A DNA stretch of 64,000 bases. Source: Hydractinia symbiolongicarpus (Eukaryota > Cnidaria > Hydrozoa > Anthoathecata > Hydractiniidae). The DNA is taken from the NCBI RefSeq assembly GCF_029227915.1, contig NC_079881.1, forward strand, positions 29,737,501-29,801,500, written 5' to 3'. The notes under the pieces were generated by a model. That model was not told where the DNA came from. It was given only the letters and a program-made list of their open reading frames with translations, and ran no database searches. Made by a program: the position numbers and the translations under genes. How positions within the stretch are numbered: the stretch's first letter is position 1; each line of letters starts with the position of its first letter. Shown here piece by piece: positions 24,556-36,772 of this stretch.

Positions 24556-26707
24556 TGGTGTCAGTCTGTTTGAGTTACAACGGTTGGGTCACCTATTCGT
24601 GCCAAAATGTATTTAGCGATATTTTTCTCATATTATTAGGTTGCATTGCTTTTAACAGTGAAACGATTGACTGTGGCACATAATTGAACTGATTTTGGAC
24701 TGTGACCTTAAAAAATGTTAAAGGGGAGACAATTGGACTCCAAGAAATAACATTCTTCTTAATTTGACATGATTACCGAAAGTCAGCGATTACACTGGGC
24801 GCTGTGGCAGCGCTTCAATTAAAAATTTAGATAAAAAAGTTATTTTATACTGTGGGACCAATCATAGCCGTTATCGCGCGCTGAAGAGATAGCGACAGTT
24901 TAAAAAACTACATTTCATTGACTTTCTAACGGTGTCAGTCCGCTTGAGTTACAACGGTTGGGTCACATATTCGTACCAACATGTATTTAGCGATATTTTT
25001 TTGATATTACTAGGTTGCATCGCTCTTAACAATGAAACGATTGACTGTGGGACTTAATTGAACAAACTTTGGACTGTGACCTAATAAATGTGATAAATGA
25101 GAAAATTGGACTCCAAGAAATAACATTCTTCTCAATTTGACATGATTGCCGGAACTCAGCGATTACACTGGGCGCTGTGGTAGCGCTTTATTTAAGAATT
25201 TAGATAAATAAGTCATTCTTTACTGTGGGACCAATCCTATCCGTTATCGCGCGCTGAAGAAATAGCGACAGTTTCAAAAACTACATTTTATTGTCTTTCT
25301 AACAGTGTCAGTCCGTTTGAGTTACAACGGTTGGGTCACATATTCGTACTAACATGTATTTAGCGATATTTTTTTGATATTACTAGGTTGCATCGCTCTT
25401 AACAATGAAACGATTGACTGTGGGACTTAATTGAACAAACTTTGGACTATAACTTAATAAATGTGGTAAATGAGAAAATTGGACTCCAAGAAATAAAATT
25501 CTTCTCAATTTGACATGATTGCCGAAACTCAGCGATTACACTGAGCGCTGTGGTAGCGCTTCATTTAAGAACTTAGATAATTAAGTCATTCTTTACTGTG
25601 GGACCAATCGTAGCCGTTAGCGCACGCTGAAGTAATACAGACAGTTTCAAATACTACATTTCACTGGCTTTCTAACGGTGTCAGTCCGTTTGAGTTTCAA
25701 CAGTTGGGTCACATATTCGTACCAACATGTATTTAGCGATATTTATCTGATATTACTAGGTTGCATCGCTTTTAACAGTGAAACGATTGACTGTGGGACT
25801 TAATTGAACTAACTTTGGACTATGAACTGATAAATGTGATAAATGAAAAAGATTGGACTCCAAGAAATAACATTCTTCTTAATTTGACATGATTCCCGGA
25901 ACTCAGCGGTTACACTGGGCGCTGTGGTAGCGCTTCATTTAAAAATTTAAATTAATAAGCCATTTTTTACTGTGGGTCCAATCCTAGCCGTTATCGCCCG
26001 CTGAAGAGATAGCGACAGTTTAAAAAAACTACATTTCATTGACTTTCTAATGGTGTCAGTCTGTTTGAGTTACAACGGTTGGGTCACCTATTCGTGCCAA
26101 AATGTATTTAGCGATATTTTTCTCATATTATTAGGTTGCATTGCTTTTAACAGTGAAACAATTGACTGTGGCACATAATTGAACTGATTTTGGACTGTGA
26201 CCTTAAAAAATGTTAAAGGGGAGACAATTGGACTCCAAGAAATAACATTCTTCTTAATTTGACATGATTACCGAAAGTCAGCGATTACACTGGGCGCTGT
26301 GGCAGCGCTTCAATTAAAAATTAAGATAAAAAAGTTATTTTATACTGTGGGACCAATCCTAGCCGTTATCGCGCGCTGAAGAGATAGCGACAGTTTAAAA
26401 AAACTACATTTCATTGACTTTCTAACGGTGTCAGTCCGCTTGAGTTACAACGGTTGGGTCACATATTCGTACCAACATGTATTTAGCGATATTTTTTTGA
26501 TATTACTAGGTTGCATCGCTCTTAACAATGAAACGATTGACTGTGGGACTTAATTGAACAAACTTTGGACTGTGACCAAATAAATGTGATAAATGAGAAA
26601 ATTGGACTCCAAGAAATAACATTCTTCTCAATTTGACATGATTGCCGGAACTCAGCGATTACACTGGGCGCTGTGGTAGCGCTTTATTTAAGAATTTAGA
26701 TAAATAA
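23717..26707. repeat. Four-monomer HOR, two copies (~1495 bp)
   Basis: Copy 1 starts at 23717, 24091, 24465 and 24839; copy 2 at 25212, 25585, 25959 and 26334. The offset grows from 1494 to 1495 bp through single-base indels. Shared markers include ACTTAGATAATTAAG, GCACGCTGAAGTAATACAG, GAAAAAGATTGG, GGTGTCAGTCTG, GGCACATAATTG, GTTAAAGGGGAG and GTTATTTTATACTG. The first half of 25212 is D-like rather than a copy of 23717, so the block boundary lies inside that unit. Units here reach 375 bp. Confidence 0.88.
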
Positions 26708-29700
26708 GTCATTCTTTACTGTGGGACCAATCCTATCCGTTATCGCGCGCTGAAGAAATAGCGACAGTTTCAAAAACTACATTTTATTGTCTTTCTAACA
26801 GTATCAGTCCGTTTGAGTTACAACGGTTGGGTCACATATTCGTACTAACATGTATTTAGCGATATTTTTTTGATATTACTAGGTTGCATCGCTCTTAACA
26901 ATGAAACGATTAACTGTGGGACTTAATTGAACTGATTATAGACTGTGACCTTGAAAATGTTATAAGTGAGACAAGCGGACTTAAAGAAATAACATTCTTT
27001 TTAATTTGACATAATTGCCGGAATTCAGCGATTACACCGTGCGTTGTGGTAGGGCTTCATTTAAAAATTTAGATAAATAAGTCATTCTTTACTGTGGGAC
27101 CAATCCTAGCCGTTATCACGCTCTGAAGAAATATTGACAGTTTCAAAAACAAAATTTCATTGACTTTCTAAGAGTATCAATCCGTTTGAGTTACAACGGT
27201 TCCGTCACATATTGGTACCAACATGTATTTCGTGATATATTTCCGGTACTACTAGCTGGTATGGCTTTTAACAGTAAAACGATTGATTGTGGGACTTAAT
27301 TGAACAAACTTTGGACTGTGACCTAATAAATGTGATAAATGAGAAAATAGGACTCCAAGAAATAACATTCTTCCTAATTTGACATGATTGCCGAAACTCA
27401 GCAATTACACTGGGCGCTGTGGTAGCGCTTCTATTAAAAATTAAGATAAAAAAGTCATTCTTTACTGTGGGACCAATCTTAGCCGTTATCGCGCGCTGAA
27501 GAATTAGAGACAGTTTCAAAAACTACATTTCATTGACTTTTTAACGGTGTCAGTCCGTTTGAGTTACAACGGTTGGGTCACCTATTCGTACCAACATGTG
27601 TTTAGCGATATTTTTCTAATATTACTAGGTTGCATCGCTCTTAACAATGAAACGATTGCCTGTGGGACTTAATTGAACAAACTTTGGACTGTGACCTAAT
27701 AAATGTGATAAATCAGAAAATTGGACTTCAAGAAATAACATTCTTCTCTATTTGACATGATTGCCGGAACTCAGCGATTACACTGGGCGCTGTGGTAGCG
27801 CTTTATTTAAGAATTTAGATAAATAAGTCATTCTTTACTGTGGGACCAATCTTATCCGTTATCGCGCGCTGAAGAAATAGCGACAGTTTCAAAAACTACA
27901 TTTTATTGTCTTTCTAACAGTGTCAGTCCGTTTGAGTTACAACGGTTGGGTCACATATTCGTACTAACATGTATTTAGCGATATTTTTTTGATATTACTA
28001 GGTTGCATCGCTCTTAACAATGAAACGATTAACTGTGGGACTTAATTGAACTGATTATAGACTGTGACCTTGAAAATGTTATAAGTGAGACAAGCGGACT
28101 CAAAGAAATAACATTCTTTTTAATTTGACATGATTGCCGGAATTCAGCGATTACACCGTGCGCTGTGGTAGCGCTTCATTTAAAAATTTAGATAAATAAG
28201 TCATTCTTTACTGTGGGACCAATCCTAGCCGTTATCACGCTCTGAAGAAATATCGACAGTTTCAAAAACAAAATTTCATTGACTTTCTAAGAGTATCAAT
28301 CCGTTTGAGTTACAACGGTTCCGTCACATATTGGTACCAACATGTATTTCGTGATATATTTCCGGTACTACTAGCTGGTATGGCTTTTAACAGTGAAACG
28401 ATTGATTGTGGGACTTAATTGAACAAACTTTGGACTGTGACCTAATAAATGTGATAAATGAGAAAATAGAACTCCAAGAAATAACATTCTTCCTAATTTG
28501 ACATGATTGCCGAAACTCAGCAATTACACTGGGCGCTGTGGTAGCGCTTCAATTAAAAATTAAGATAAAAAAGTCATTCTTTACTGTGGGACCAATCTTA
28601 GCCGTTATCGCGCGCTGAAGAATTAGAGACAGTATCAAAAACTACATTTCATTGACTTTTTAACGGTGTCAGTCCGTTTGAGTTACAACGGTTGGGTCAC
28701 CTATTCGTACCAACATGTGTTTAGCGATATTTTTCTAATATTACTAGGTTGCATCGCTCTTAACAATGAAACGATTGCCTGTGGGACTTAATTGAACAAA
28801 CTTTGGACTGTGACCTAATAAATGTGATAAATCAGAAAATTGGACTCCAAGAAATAACATTCTTCTCTATTTGACATGATTGCCGGAACTCAGCGATTAC
28901 ACTGGGCGCTGTGGTAGCGCTTTATTTAAGAATTTAGATAAATAAGTCATTCTTTACTGTGGGACCAATCCTATCCGTTATCGCGCGCTGAAGAAATAGC
29001 GACAGTTTCAAAAACTACATTTTATTGTCTTTCTAACAGTGTCAGTCCGTTTGAGTTACAACGGTTGGGTCACATATTCGTACTAACATGTATTTAGCGA
29101 TATTTTTTTGATATTACTAGGTTGCATCGCTCTTAACAATGAAACGATTAACTGTGGGACTTAATTGAACTGATTATAGACTGTGACCTTGAAAATGTTA
29201 TAAGTGAGACAAGCGGACTCAAAGAAATAACATTCTTTTTAATTTGACATGATTGCCGGAATTCAGCGATTACACCGTGCGCTGTGGTAGCGCTTCATTT
29301 AAAAATTTAGATAAATAAGTCATTCTTTACTGTGGGACCAATCCTAGCCGTTATCACGCTCTGAAGAAATATCGACAGTTTCAAAAACAAAATTTCATTG
29401 ACTTTCTAAGAGTATCAATCCGTTTGAGTTACAACGGTTGCGTCACATATTGGTACCAACATGTATTTCGTGATATTTTTCCGGTACTACTAGCTGGTAT
29501 GGCTTATAACAGTGAAACGATTGATTGTGGGACTTAATTGAACAAACTTTGGACTGTGACCTAATAAATGTGATAAATGAGAAAATAGGACTCCAAGAAA
29601 TAACATTCTTCCTAATTTGACATGATTGCCGAAACTCAGCAATTACACTGGGCGCTGTGGTAGCGCTTCAATTAAAAATTAAGATAAAAAAGTCATTCTT

Positions 29701-30064
29701 TACTGTGGGACCAATCTTAGCCGTTATCGCGCGCTGAAGAATTAGAGACAGTTTCAAAAACTACAATTCATTGACTTTTTAACGGTGTCAGTCCGTTTGA
29801 GTTACAACGGTTGGGTCACCTATTCGTACCAACATGTGTTTAGCGATATTTTTCTAATATTACTAGGTTGCATCGCTCTTAACAATGAAACGATTGACTG
29901 TGGGACTTAATTGAACAAACTTTGGACTGTGACCTAATAAATGTGATAAATGAGAAAATTGGACTCCAAGAAATAACATTCTTCTCAATTTGACATGATT
30001 GCCGAAACTCTGCGATTACACTGGGCGCTGTGGTGGCGCTTCATTTAAAAATTTAGATAAATAA
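26708..30064. repeat. Three-monomer HOR, three copies (1119 bp)
   Basis: The copies start at 26708, 27827 and 28946. Their second units start at 27081, 28200 and 29319, and their third units at 27454, 28573 and 29692. Every offset is 1119 bp. The first unit carries GACAAGCGGACT and GAAAATGTTATAAG. The second carries ATCACGCTCTG, AGAGTATCAATCC, ATATTGGTACC and GTACTACTAGCTGGTATGG. The third carries ATTAGAGACAG, CTTTTTAACGG and TTTTTCTAATATT. The second unit resembles the later Q type and the third the S type. The last third unit (29692) drifts from the pattern in its tail. Confidence 0.92.
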
Positions 30065-32078
30065 GTCATTCTTTACTGTGGGACCAATCCTATCCGTTAT
30101 CGCGCGCTGAAGAATTAGAGACAGTTTCAAAAACTACATTTCATTGACTTTTTAACGGTGTCAGTCCGTTTGAGTTACAACGGTTGGGTCACCTATCCGT
30201 ACCAACATGTGTTTAGCGATATTTTTCTAATATTACTAGGTTGTATCGCTTTTAACAATGAAACGATTGACTGTGGGACTTAATTGAACTAACTTTGTAC
30301 TGTGACCTGATAAATGTGATAAATGAGACAATTGGACTCCAAGAAATAACATTCTTCTTAATTTGACGGGATTTCCGGAACTCAGCGATTACACTGGGCG
30401 CCGTGGTAGCGCTTCATTTAAAAATTCAGATAAATAAGTCATTCCTTACTGTGGGACCAATCCTAGCCGTTATCACGCTCTGAAGAAATATCGACAGTTT
30501 CAAAAACTAAATTTCATTGACTTTCTAACAGTGTCAGTCCGTTTGAGTTACAACGGTTGGGTCACATATTCGTACTAACATGTATTTTTGCGATATTTTT
30601 TTTGATATTGCTAGGTTGCATCGCTTTTAACAATGAAACGATTGACTGTGGGGCTTAATTGAACAAACATTGGACTATAACCTAATAAATGTGATAAATG
30701 AGAGAATTGGACTCCAAGAAATAACATTCTTCTTAATTTGACATGATTGCCGGAACTCAGCGATTACACTGGGCGCTGTGGCAGCGCTTCATTTAAGAAT
30801 TTAGATAAATAAGTCATTTTTTACTGAGGGACCAATCCTATCCGTTATCGCGGGTGGAAGAAATAGCGACAGTTTCAAAAACTACATTTCATTGTCTTTC
30901 TAACAGTGTCAGTCCGTTTGAGTTACATCGGTTGGGTCACATATTCGTACCAACATGTATTTAGCGATATTTTTGATATTACTAGGTTGTATAGCTTGTA
31001 ACAATAAAACGATTGACTGTGGGACTTAATTGAACTGATTATGGACTGTGACCTTAAAAATGTTATAAGTGAGACAAGCGGACTCAAAGAAGTAACATTC
31101 TTTTTAATTTGACATGATTGCCGGAACTCAGCAATTACACCGGGCGCTGTGGTAGTGCTTCATTTAAGAATTTAGATAAATTAGTCATTCTTAACTGTGG
31201 GACCAATCCTAGCCGTTATCGCGGGTGGAAGAAATAGCGACAGTTTCAAAAACTACATTTCATTGACGTTCTAAGAGTATCAATCCGTTTGAGTTACAAC
31301 GGTTGAGTCAAATATTCGTACCAACATGTATTTCGTGATATTTTTTCGGTACTACTAGGTTGTATGGCTTTTAACAGTGAAACGATTGACTGTGGGACTT
31401 AATTGAACTGATTATGGACTGTGACCTTATAAATGTTAAAGTGAGACAATTGGACTCCAAGAAATAACAATCTTCCTAATTTGACATGATTGCCGAAACT
31501 CAGCAATTACATTGGGCGCTGTGGTAGCGCTTCAATTAAAAATTAAGATAAAAAAGTCATTCTTTACTGTGGGACCAATCTTAGCCGTTATCGCGCGCTG
31601 AAGAATTAGAGACAGTTTCCAAAAATACATTTCATTGTCTTTTTAACGGTGTCAGTCCGTTTGAGTTACCACGGTTGGGTCACCTATTCGTACCAACATG
31701 TGCTTAGCGATATTTTTCTGATATTACTAGGTTGCATCGCTTTTAACAATGAAGCGATTGACTGTGGGACTTAATTGAACTAACTTTGGACTGTGACCTG
31801 ATAAATGTGATAAATGAGAAAATTGGACTCCAAGAAATAACATTCTTCTTAATTTGACAGGATTTCCGGAACTCAGCGATTACACTGGGCGCTGTGGTAG
31901 CGCTTCAATTAAAAATTAAGATAAAAAAGTCATTCCTTACTGTGGGACCAATCTTAGCCGTTATCGCGCGTTGAAGATTTAGAGACAGTTTCAAAAACTA
32001 CATTTCATTGACTTTTTAACGGTGTCAGTCCGTTTGAGTTACAACGGTTGGGTCACCTATTCGTACCAACATGTGTTT

Positions 32079-32114
32079 AGCGATATTTTTCTGATATTAC
32101 TAGGTTGCATCGCT
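32079..32114. repeat. Inverted repeat AGCGAT / ATCGCT around the T-run
   Basis: AGCGAT at 32079-32084 and its reverse complement ATCGCT at 32109-32114 flank 24 bp containing the T-run and GATATTACTAGG. The pair recurs in many units. It is lost in subtypes with GTATGGC or GCAACGC instead of GCATCGC, and in Q and U units where AGCGAT is replaced by CCTGAT or CGTGCT. With 6-bp arms it may be incidental. Confidence 0.5.
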
Positions 32115-32236
32115 TTTAACAATGAAACGATTGACTGTGGGACTTAATTGAACTAACTTTGGACTGTGACCTGATAAATGTGATAAATGAGACAATTGGA
32201 CTCCAAGAAATAACATTCTTCTTAATTTGACAGGAT

Positions 32237-32244
32237 TTCCGGAA
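32237..32244. repeat. 8-bp palindrome TTCCGGAA (subset of monomers)
   Basis: A perfect 8-bp palindrome lies just upstream of the hairpin in units reading GATTTCCGGAAC (G-, S- and V-like types). Other units have GATTGCCGGAAC, GATTGCCGAAAC or GATTACCGGAAC and lack it, so it marks subtypes rather than a universal site. Confidence 0.6.
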
Positions 32245-32261
32245 CTTAGCGATTACACTGG

Positions 32262-32276
32262 GCGCTGTGGTAGCGC
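32262..32276. repeat. Short hairpin GCGCT-GTGGT-AGCGC (one per monomer)
   Basis: Two 5-bp arms, GCGCT at 32262-32266 and AGCGC at 32272-32276, flank the loop GTGGT. The motif recurs at this monomer position in most units. In some, such as 4070-4084 and 7798-7812, the loop reads GTGGC, which allows a sixth pair. It is not universal: A-type units read GGTACCGC, B-type units read GGGCCCTG, and some read GCGCCGTGG, each breaking one or more pairs. It could form a small DNA cruciform or RNA hairpin, but nothing in the sequence proves use. Confidence 0.7.
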
Positions 32277-33420
32277 TTCAATTAAAAATTAAGATAAAAA
32301 AGTCATTCCTTACTGTGGGACCAATCTTAGCCGTTATCGCGCGTTGAAGATTTAGAGACAGTTTCAAAAACTACATTTCATTGACTTTTTAACGGTGTCA
32401 GTCCGTTTGAGTTACAACGGTTGGGTCACCTATTCGTACCAACATGTGTTTAGCGATATTTTTCTGATATTACTAGGTTGCATCGCTTTTAACAATGAAA
32501 CGGTTGACTGTGGGACTTAATTGAACTAACTTTGGACTGTGACCTGATAAATGTGATAAATGAGACAATTGGACTTCAAGAAATAACATTCTTCTTAATT
32601 TGACGGGATTTCCGGAACTCAGCGATTACACTGGGCGCCGTGGTAGCGCTTCATTTAAAAATTTAGATAAATAACTCATTCTTTACTGTGGGACCAATCC
32701 TAGCCATTATCGCGCTCTGAAGAAATATCGACAGTTTCAAAAACTAAATTTCATTGACTTTCTAACCGTGTCAGTCCGTTTGAGTTACAACGGTTGGGTC
32801 ACATATTCGTACCAACATGTATTTAGCGATATTTTTTTGATATTACTAAGTTGCATCGCTTTTAACAATGAAACGAATGACTGTGGGACTTAATTGAACT
32901 ATATTTGGACTGTGACCTGATAAATGTGATAAATGAGACAATTGGACTTCAAGAAATAACATTCTTCTTAATTTGACGGGATTTCCGGAACTCAGCGATT
33001 ACACTGGGCGCCGTGGTAGCGCTTCATTTAAAAATTTAGATAAATAACTCATTCTTTACTGTGGGACCAATCCTAGCCATTATCGCGATCTGAAGAATTA
33101 TCGACAGTTTCAAAAACTAAATTTAATTGACTTTCTAACCGTGTCAGTCCGTTTGAGTTACAACGGTTGGGTCACATATTCGTACCAACATGTATTTAGC
33201 GATATTTTTTTGATATTACTAAGTTGCATCGCTTTTAACAATGAAACGAATGACTGTGGGACTTAATTGAACTAACTTTAGACTTTGACATGATAAATGT
33301 GATAAATGAGACAGCTGGACTCCAAGAAATAACATTCTTCTTAATTTGACATGATAGCCGGAACTCAGCGATTACACTTGGCGCTGTGGTAGCGCTTAAT
33401 TTAAGAATTTAGATAAATAA

Positions 33421-36400
33421 GTCAATTTTTACTGAGGGACCAATCCTATCCGTTATCTCGGGTGGAAGAAATAGCGACAGTTTCAAAAACTACATTTCAT
33501 TGTCCTTCTAACAGTGTCAGTCCGTTTTAGTTACATCGGTTGGGTCACATATTCGTACAAACATGTATTTAGCGATATTTTTTGATATTACTAGGTTGTA
33601 TCGCTTGTAACAATAAAACGATTGACTGTGGGACTTTATTGAACTGATTATGGACTGTGACCTTAAAAATGTTATAAGTGAGACAATTGGACTCCAAGAA
33701 ATAACATTCTTCCTAATTTGACATGATTGCCGAAACTCAGCAATTACATTGGGCTCTGTGGTAGCGCTTCAATTAAAAATTAAGATAAAAAAGTCATTCT
33801 TTACTGTGGGACCAATTTTAGCCGTTATCGCGCGCTGAAGAATTAGAGACAGTTTCAAGAACTACATTTCATTGACTTTTTAACGGTGTCAGTCCGTTTG
33901 AGTTACAACGGTTGGGTCACCTATTCGTACCAACATGTGCTTAGCGATATTTTTCTGATATTACTAGGTTGCATCGCTTTTAACAATGAAACGATTGACT
34001 GTGGGACTTAATTGAACTAACTTTGGACTGTGACCTGATAAATGTGATGAATGAGACAATTGGGCTCCAAGAAATAACATTCTTCTTAATTTGACGGGAT
34101 TTCCGGAACTCAGCGATTACACTGGGCGCCGTGGTAGCGCTTCATTTAAAAATTTAGATAAATAACTCATTCTTTACTGTGGGACCAATCCTAGCCATTA
34201 TCGCGCTCTGAAGAAATATCGACAGTTTCAAAAACTAAATTTCATTGACTTTCTAACCGTGTCAGTCCGTTTGAGTTACAACGGTTGGGTCACATATTCG
34301 TACAAACATGTATTTAGCGATATTTTTTTGATATTACTAAGTTGCATCGCTTTTAACAATGAAACGAATGACTGTGGGACTTAATTGAACTAACTTTAGA
34401 CTTTGACATGATAAATGTGATAAATGAGACAGCTGGACTCCAAGAAATAACATTCTTCTTAATTTGACATGATTGCGGGAACTCAGCGATTACACTTGGC
34501 TCTGTGGTAGCGCTTAATTTAAGAATTTAGATAAATAAGTCAATTTTTACTGAGGGACCAATCCTATCCGTTATCGCGGGTGGAAGAAATAGCGACAGTT
34601 TCAAAAACTACATTTCATTGTCTTTCTAACAGTGTCAGTCCGTTTTAGTTACATCGGTTGGGTCACATATTCGTACAAACATGTATTTAGCGATATTTTT
34701 TGATATTACTAGGTTGTATCGCTTGTAACAATAAAACGATTGACTGTGGGACTTTATTGACCTGATTATGGACTGTGACCTTAAAAATGTTATAAGTAGA
34801 CAATTGGACTCCAAGAAATAACATTCTTCCTAATTTGACATGATTGCCGAAACTCAGCAATTACATTGGGCTCTGTGGTAGCGCTTCAATTAAAAATTAA
34901 GATAAAAAAGTCATTCTTTACTGTGGGACCAATTTTAGCCGTTATCGCGCGCTGAAGAATTAGAGACAGTTTCAAGAACTACATTTCATTGACTTTTTAA
35001 CGGTGTCACTCCGTTTGAGTTACAACGGTTGGGTCACCTATTCGTACCAACATGTGCTTAGCGATATTTTTCTGATATTACTAGGTTGCATCGCTTTTAA
35101 CAATGAAACGATTGACTGTGGGACTTAATTGAACTAACTTTGGACTGTGACCTGATAAATGTGATGAATGAGACAATTGCGCTCCAAGAAATAACATTCT
35201 TCTTAATTTGACGGGATTTCCGGAACTCAGCTATTACACTGGGCGCTGTGGTAGCGCATCATTTAAAAATTTAGATAAATAAGTCATTCTTTACTGTGGG
35301 ACCAGTCCTAGCCGTTATCGCGCTCTGAAGAAATATCGGCAGTTTCAAAAACTAAATTTCATTGACTTTCTAACGGTGCCAGTCCGTTTGAGTTACAACG
35401 GTTGGGTCACATATTCGTACCAACATGTATTTAGCGATATTTTTTTGATATTACTAAGTTGCATCGCTTTTAACAATGAAACGAATGACTGTGGGACTTA
35501 ATTGAACTAACTTTGGACTTTGACATGATAAATGTGATAAATGAGACAGCTGGACTCCAAGAAATAACATTCTTCTTAATTTGACATGATTGCCGGAACT
35601 CAGCGATTACACTTGGCGCTGTGGTAGCGCTTAATTTAAGAATTTAGATAAATAAGTCAATTTTTACTGAGGGACCAATCCTATCCGTTATCTCGGGTGG
35701 AAGAAATAGCGACATTTTCAAAAACTACATTTCATTGTCTTTCTAACAGTGTCAGTCCGTTTTAGTTACATCGGTTGGGTCACATATTCGTACCAACATG
35801 TATTTAGCGATATTTTTTGATATTACTAGGTTGTATCGCTTGTAACAATAAAACGATTGACTGTGGGACTTTATTGAACTGATTATGGACTGTGACCTTA
35901 AAAATGTTAAAGTGAGACAATTGGACTCCAAGAAATAACATTCTTCCTAATTTGACATGATTGCCGAAACTCAGCAATTACATTGGGCTCTGTGGTAGCG
36001 CTTCAATTAAAAATTAAGATAAAAAAGTCATTCTTTACTGTGGGACCAATTTTAGCCGTTATCGCGCGCTGAAGAATTAGAGACAGTTTCAAGAACTACA
36101 TTTCATTGACTTTTTAACGGTGTCAGTCCGTTTGAGTTACAACGGTTGGGTCACCTATTCGTACCAACATGTGCTTAGCGATATTTTTCTGATATTACTA
36201 GGTTGCATCGCTTTTAACAATGAAACGATTGACTGTGGGACTTAATTGAACTAACTTTGGACTGTGACCTGATAAATGTGATGAATGAGACAATTGGGCT
36301 CCAAGAAATAACATTCTTCTTAATTTGACGGGATTTCCGGAACTCAGCTATTACACTGGGCGCTGTGGTAGCGCATCATTTAAAAATTTAGATAAATAAG

Positions 36401-36772
36401 TCATTCTTTACTGTGGGACCAGTCCTAGCCGTTATCGCGCTCTGAAGAAATATCGGCAGTTTCAAAAACTAAATTTCATTGACTTTCTAACGGTGCCAGT
36501 CCGTTTGAGTTACAACGGTTGGGTCACATATTCGTACCAACATGTATTTAGCGATATTTTTTTGATATTACTAAGTTGCATCGCTTTTAACAATGAAACG
36601 AATGACTGTGGGACTTAATTGAACTAACTTTGGACTGTGACCTGATAAATGTGATAAATGAGACAAGTGGACTCCAAGAAATAACATTCTTCTTAATTTG
36701 ACCTGATTGCCGGAACTCAGCGATTACACTTGGCGCTGTGGTAGCGCTTCATTTAAGAATTTAGATAAATAC
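33421..36772. repeat. Three-monomer HOR R-S-P-like, three copies (1117-1118 bp)
   Basis: The copies start at 33421 (R-like), 33793 (S-like) and 34166 (P-like); then 34539, 34910, 35283; then 35656, 36027, 36400. The R-like units carry TCAATTTTTACTGAGGGACC, CGGGTGGAAG and CTTGTAACAATAAAAC, and run 371-372 bp because of a short T-run. The S-like units carry CAATTTTAGCCG, TTCAAGAAC and GTGCTTAGCGATATT. The P-like units carry GCTCTGAAG and CTAAGTTGCATCGC. The last P-like unit ends differently (GACAAGTGGACT), marking the edge of the block. Confidence 0.9.

Larger units (their letters stand above)
31929..32301 (+). repeat. Representative 373-bp satellite monomer
   Basis: This unit lies close to the common pattern and serves as a map of the monomer. 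In order it has a head (GTCATTCCTTACTGTGGGAC); a CpG-rich patch (TTATCGCGCG); a block ending GGTTGGGTCACC; TTCGTACCAACATG; AGCGATA followed by a T-run; GTTGCATCGC; GATTGACTGTGGGACTTAAT; a variable block that is either ACTAACTTTGG or ACTGATTATGG; TTGGACTCCAAGAAATAACA; the palindrome TTCCGGAA; the hairpin GCGCTGTGGTAGCGC; and an A/T-only linker apart from a single G. The linker has two main forms, TTTAGATAAATAA and TTAAGATAAAAAA, which help to tell subtypes apart. The next unit, 32302-32674, is a near copy. About 373 bp is roughly twice a nucleosome repeat length, so phased dinucleosomes are possible, but that is inference. Confidence 0.95.
30065..33420. repeat. Irregular stretch with tandem monomer doublets
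   Basis: The units start at 30065, 30438 (375 bp), 30813 (371 bp), 31184 (372 bp), 31556, 31929, 32302, 32675 and 33048. No long block period holds here. Adjacent near copies are 31929/32302 (CATTCCTTACTG or CATTCTTT heads, GCGTTGAAGATTTAGAG) and 32675/33048 (CTCATTC head, CCTAGCCATTATCGCG). R-like (30813: ACTGAGGGACC, CTTGTAACAATAAAAC) and Q-like (31184: AGAGTATCAATCC, TTTCGTGATATT) units first appear here. The heterogeneity suggests older or less homogenised sequence between younger blocks. Confidence 0.85.

Noticed and set aside
30065-30800. Assignment to a known satellite family or species
   Set aside because: I could not match the monomer to any family I know, and guessing from length alone would be unsupported.
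32060-32076. CENP-B box candidate around TTCGTACCAACATGT
   Set aside because: It matches the TTCG half and central A of the consensus NTTCGNNNNANNCGGGN, but the required CGGG half reads ATGT. That is too weak to call.
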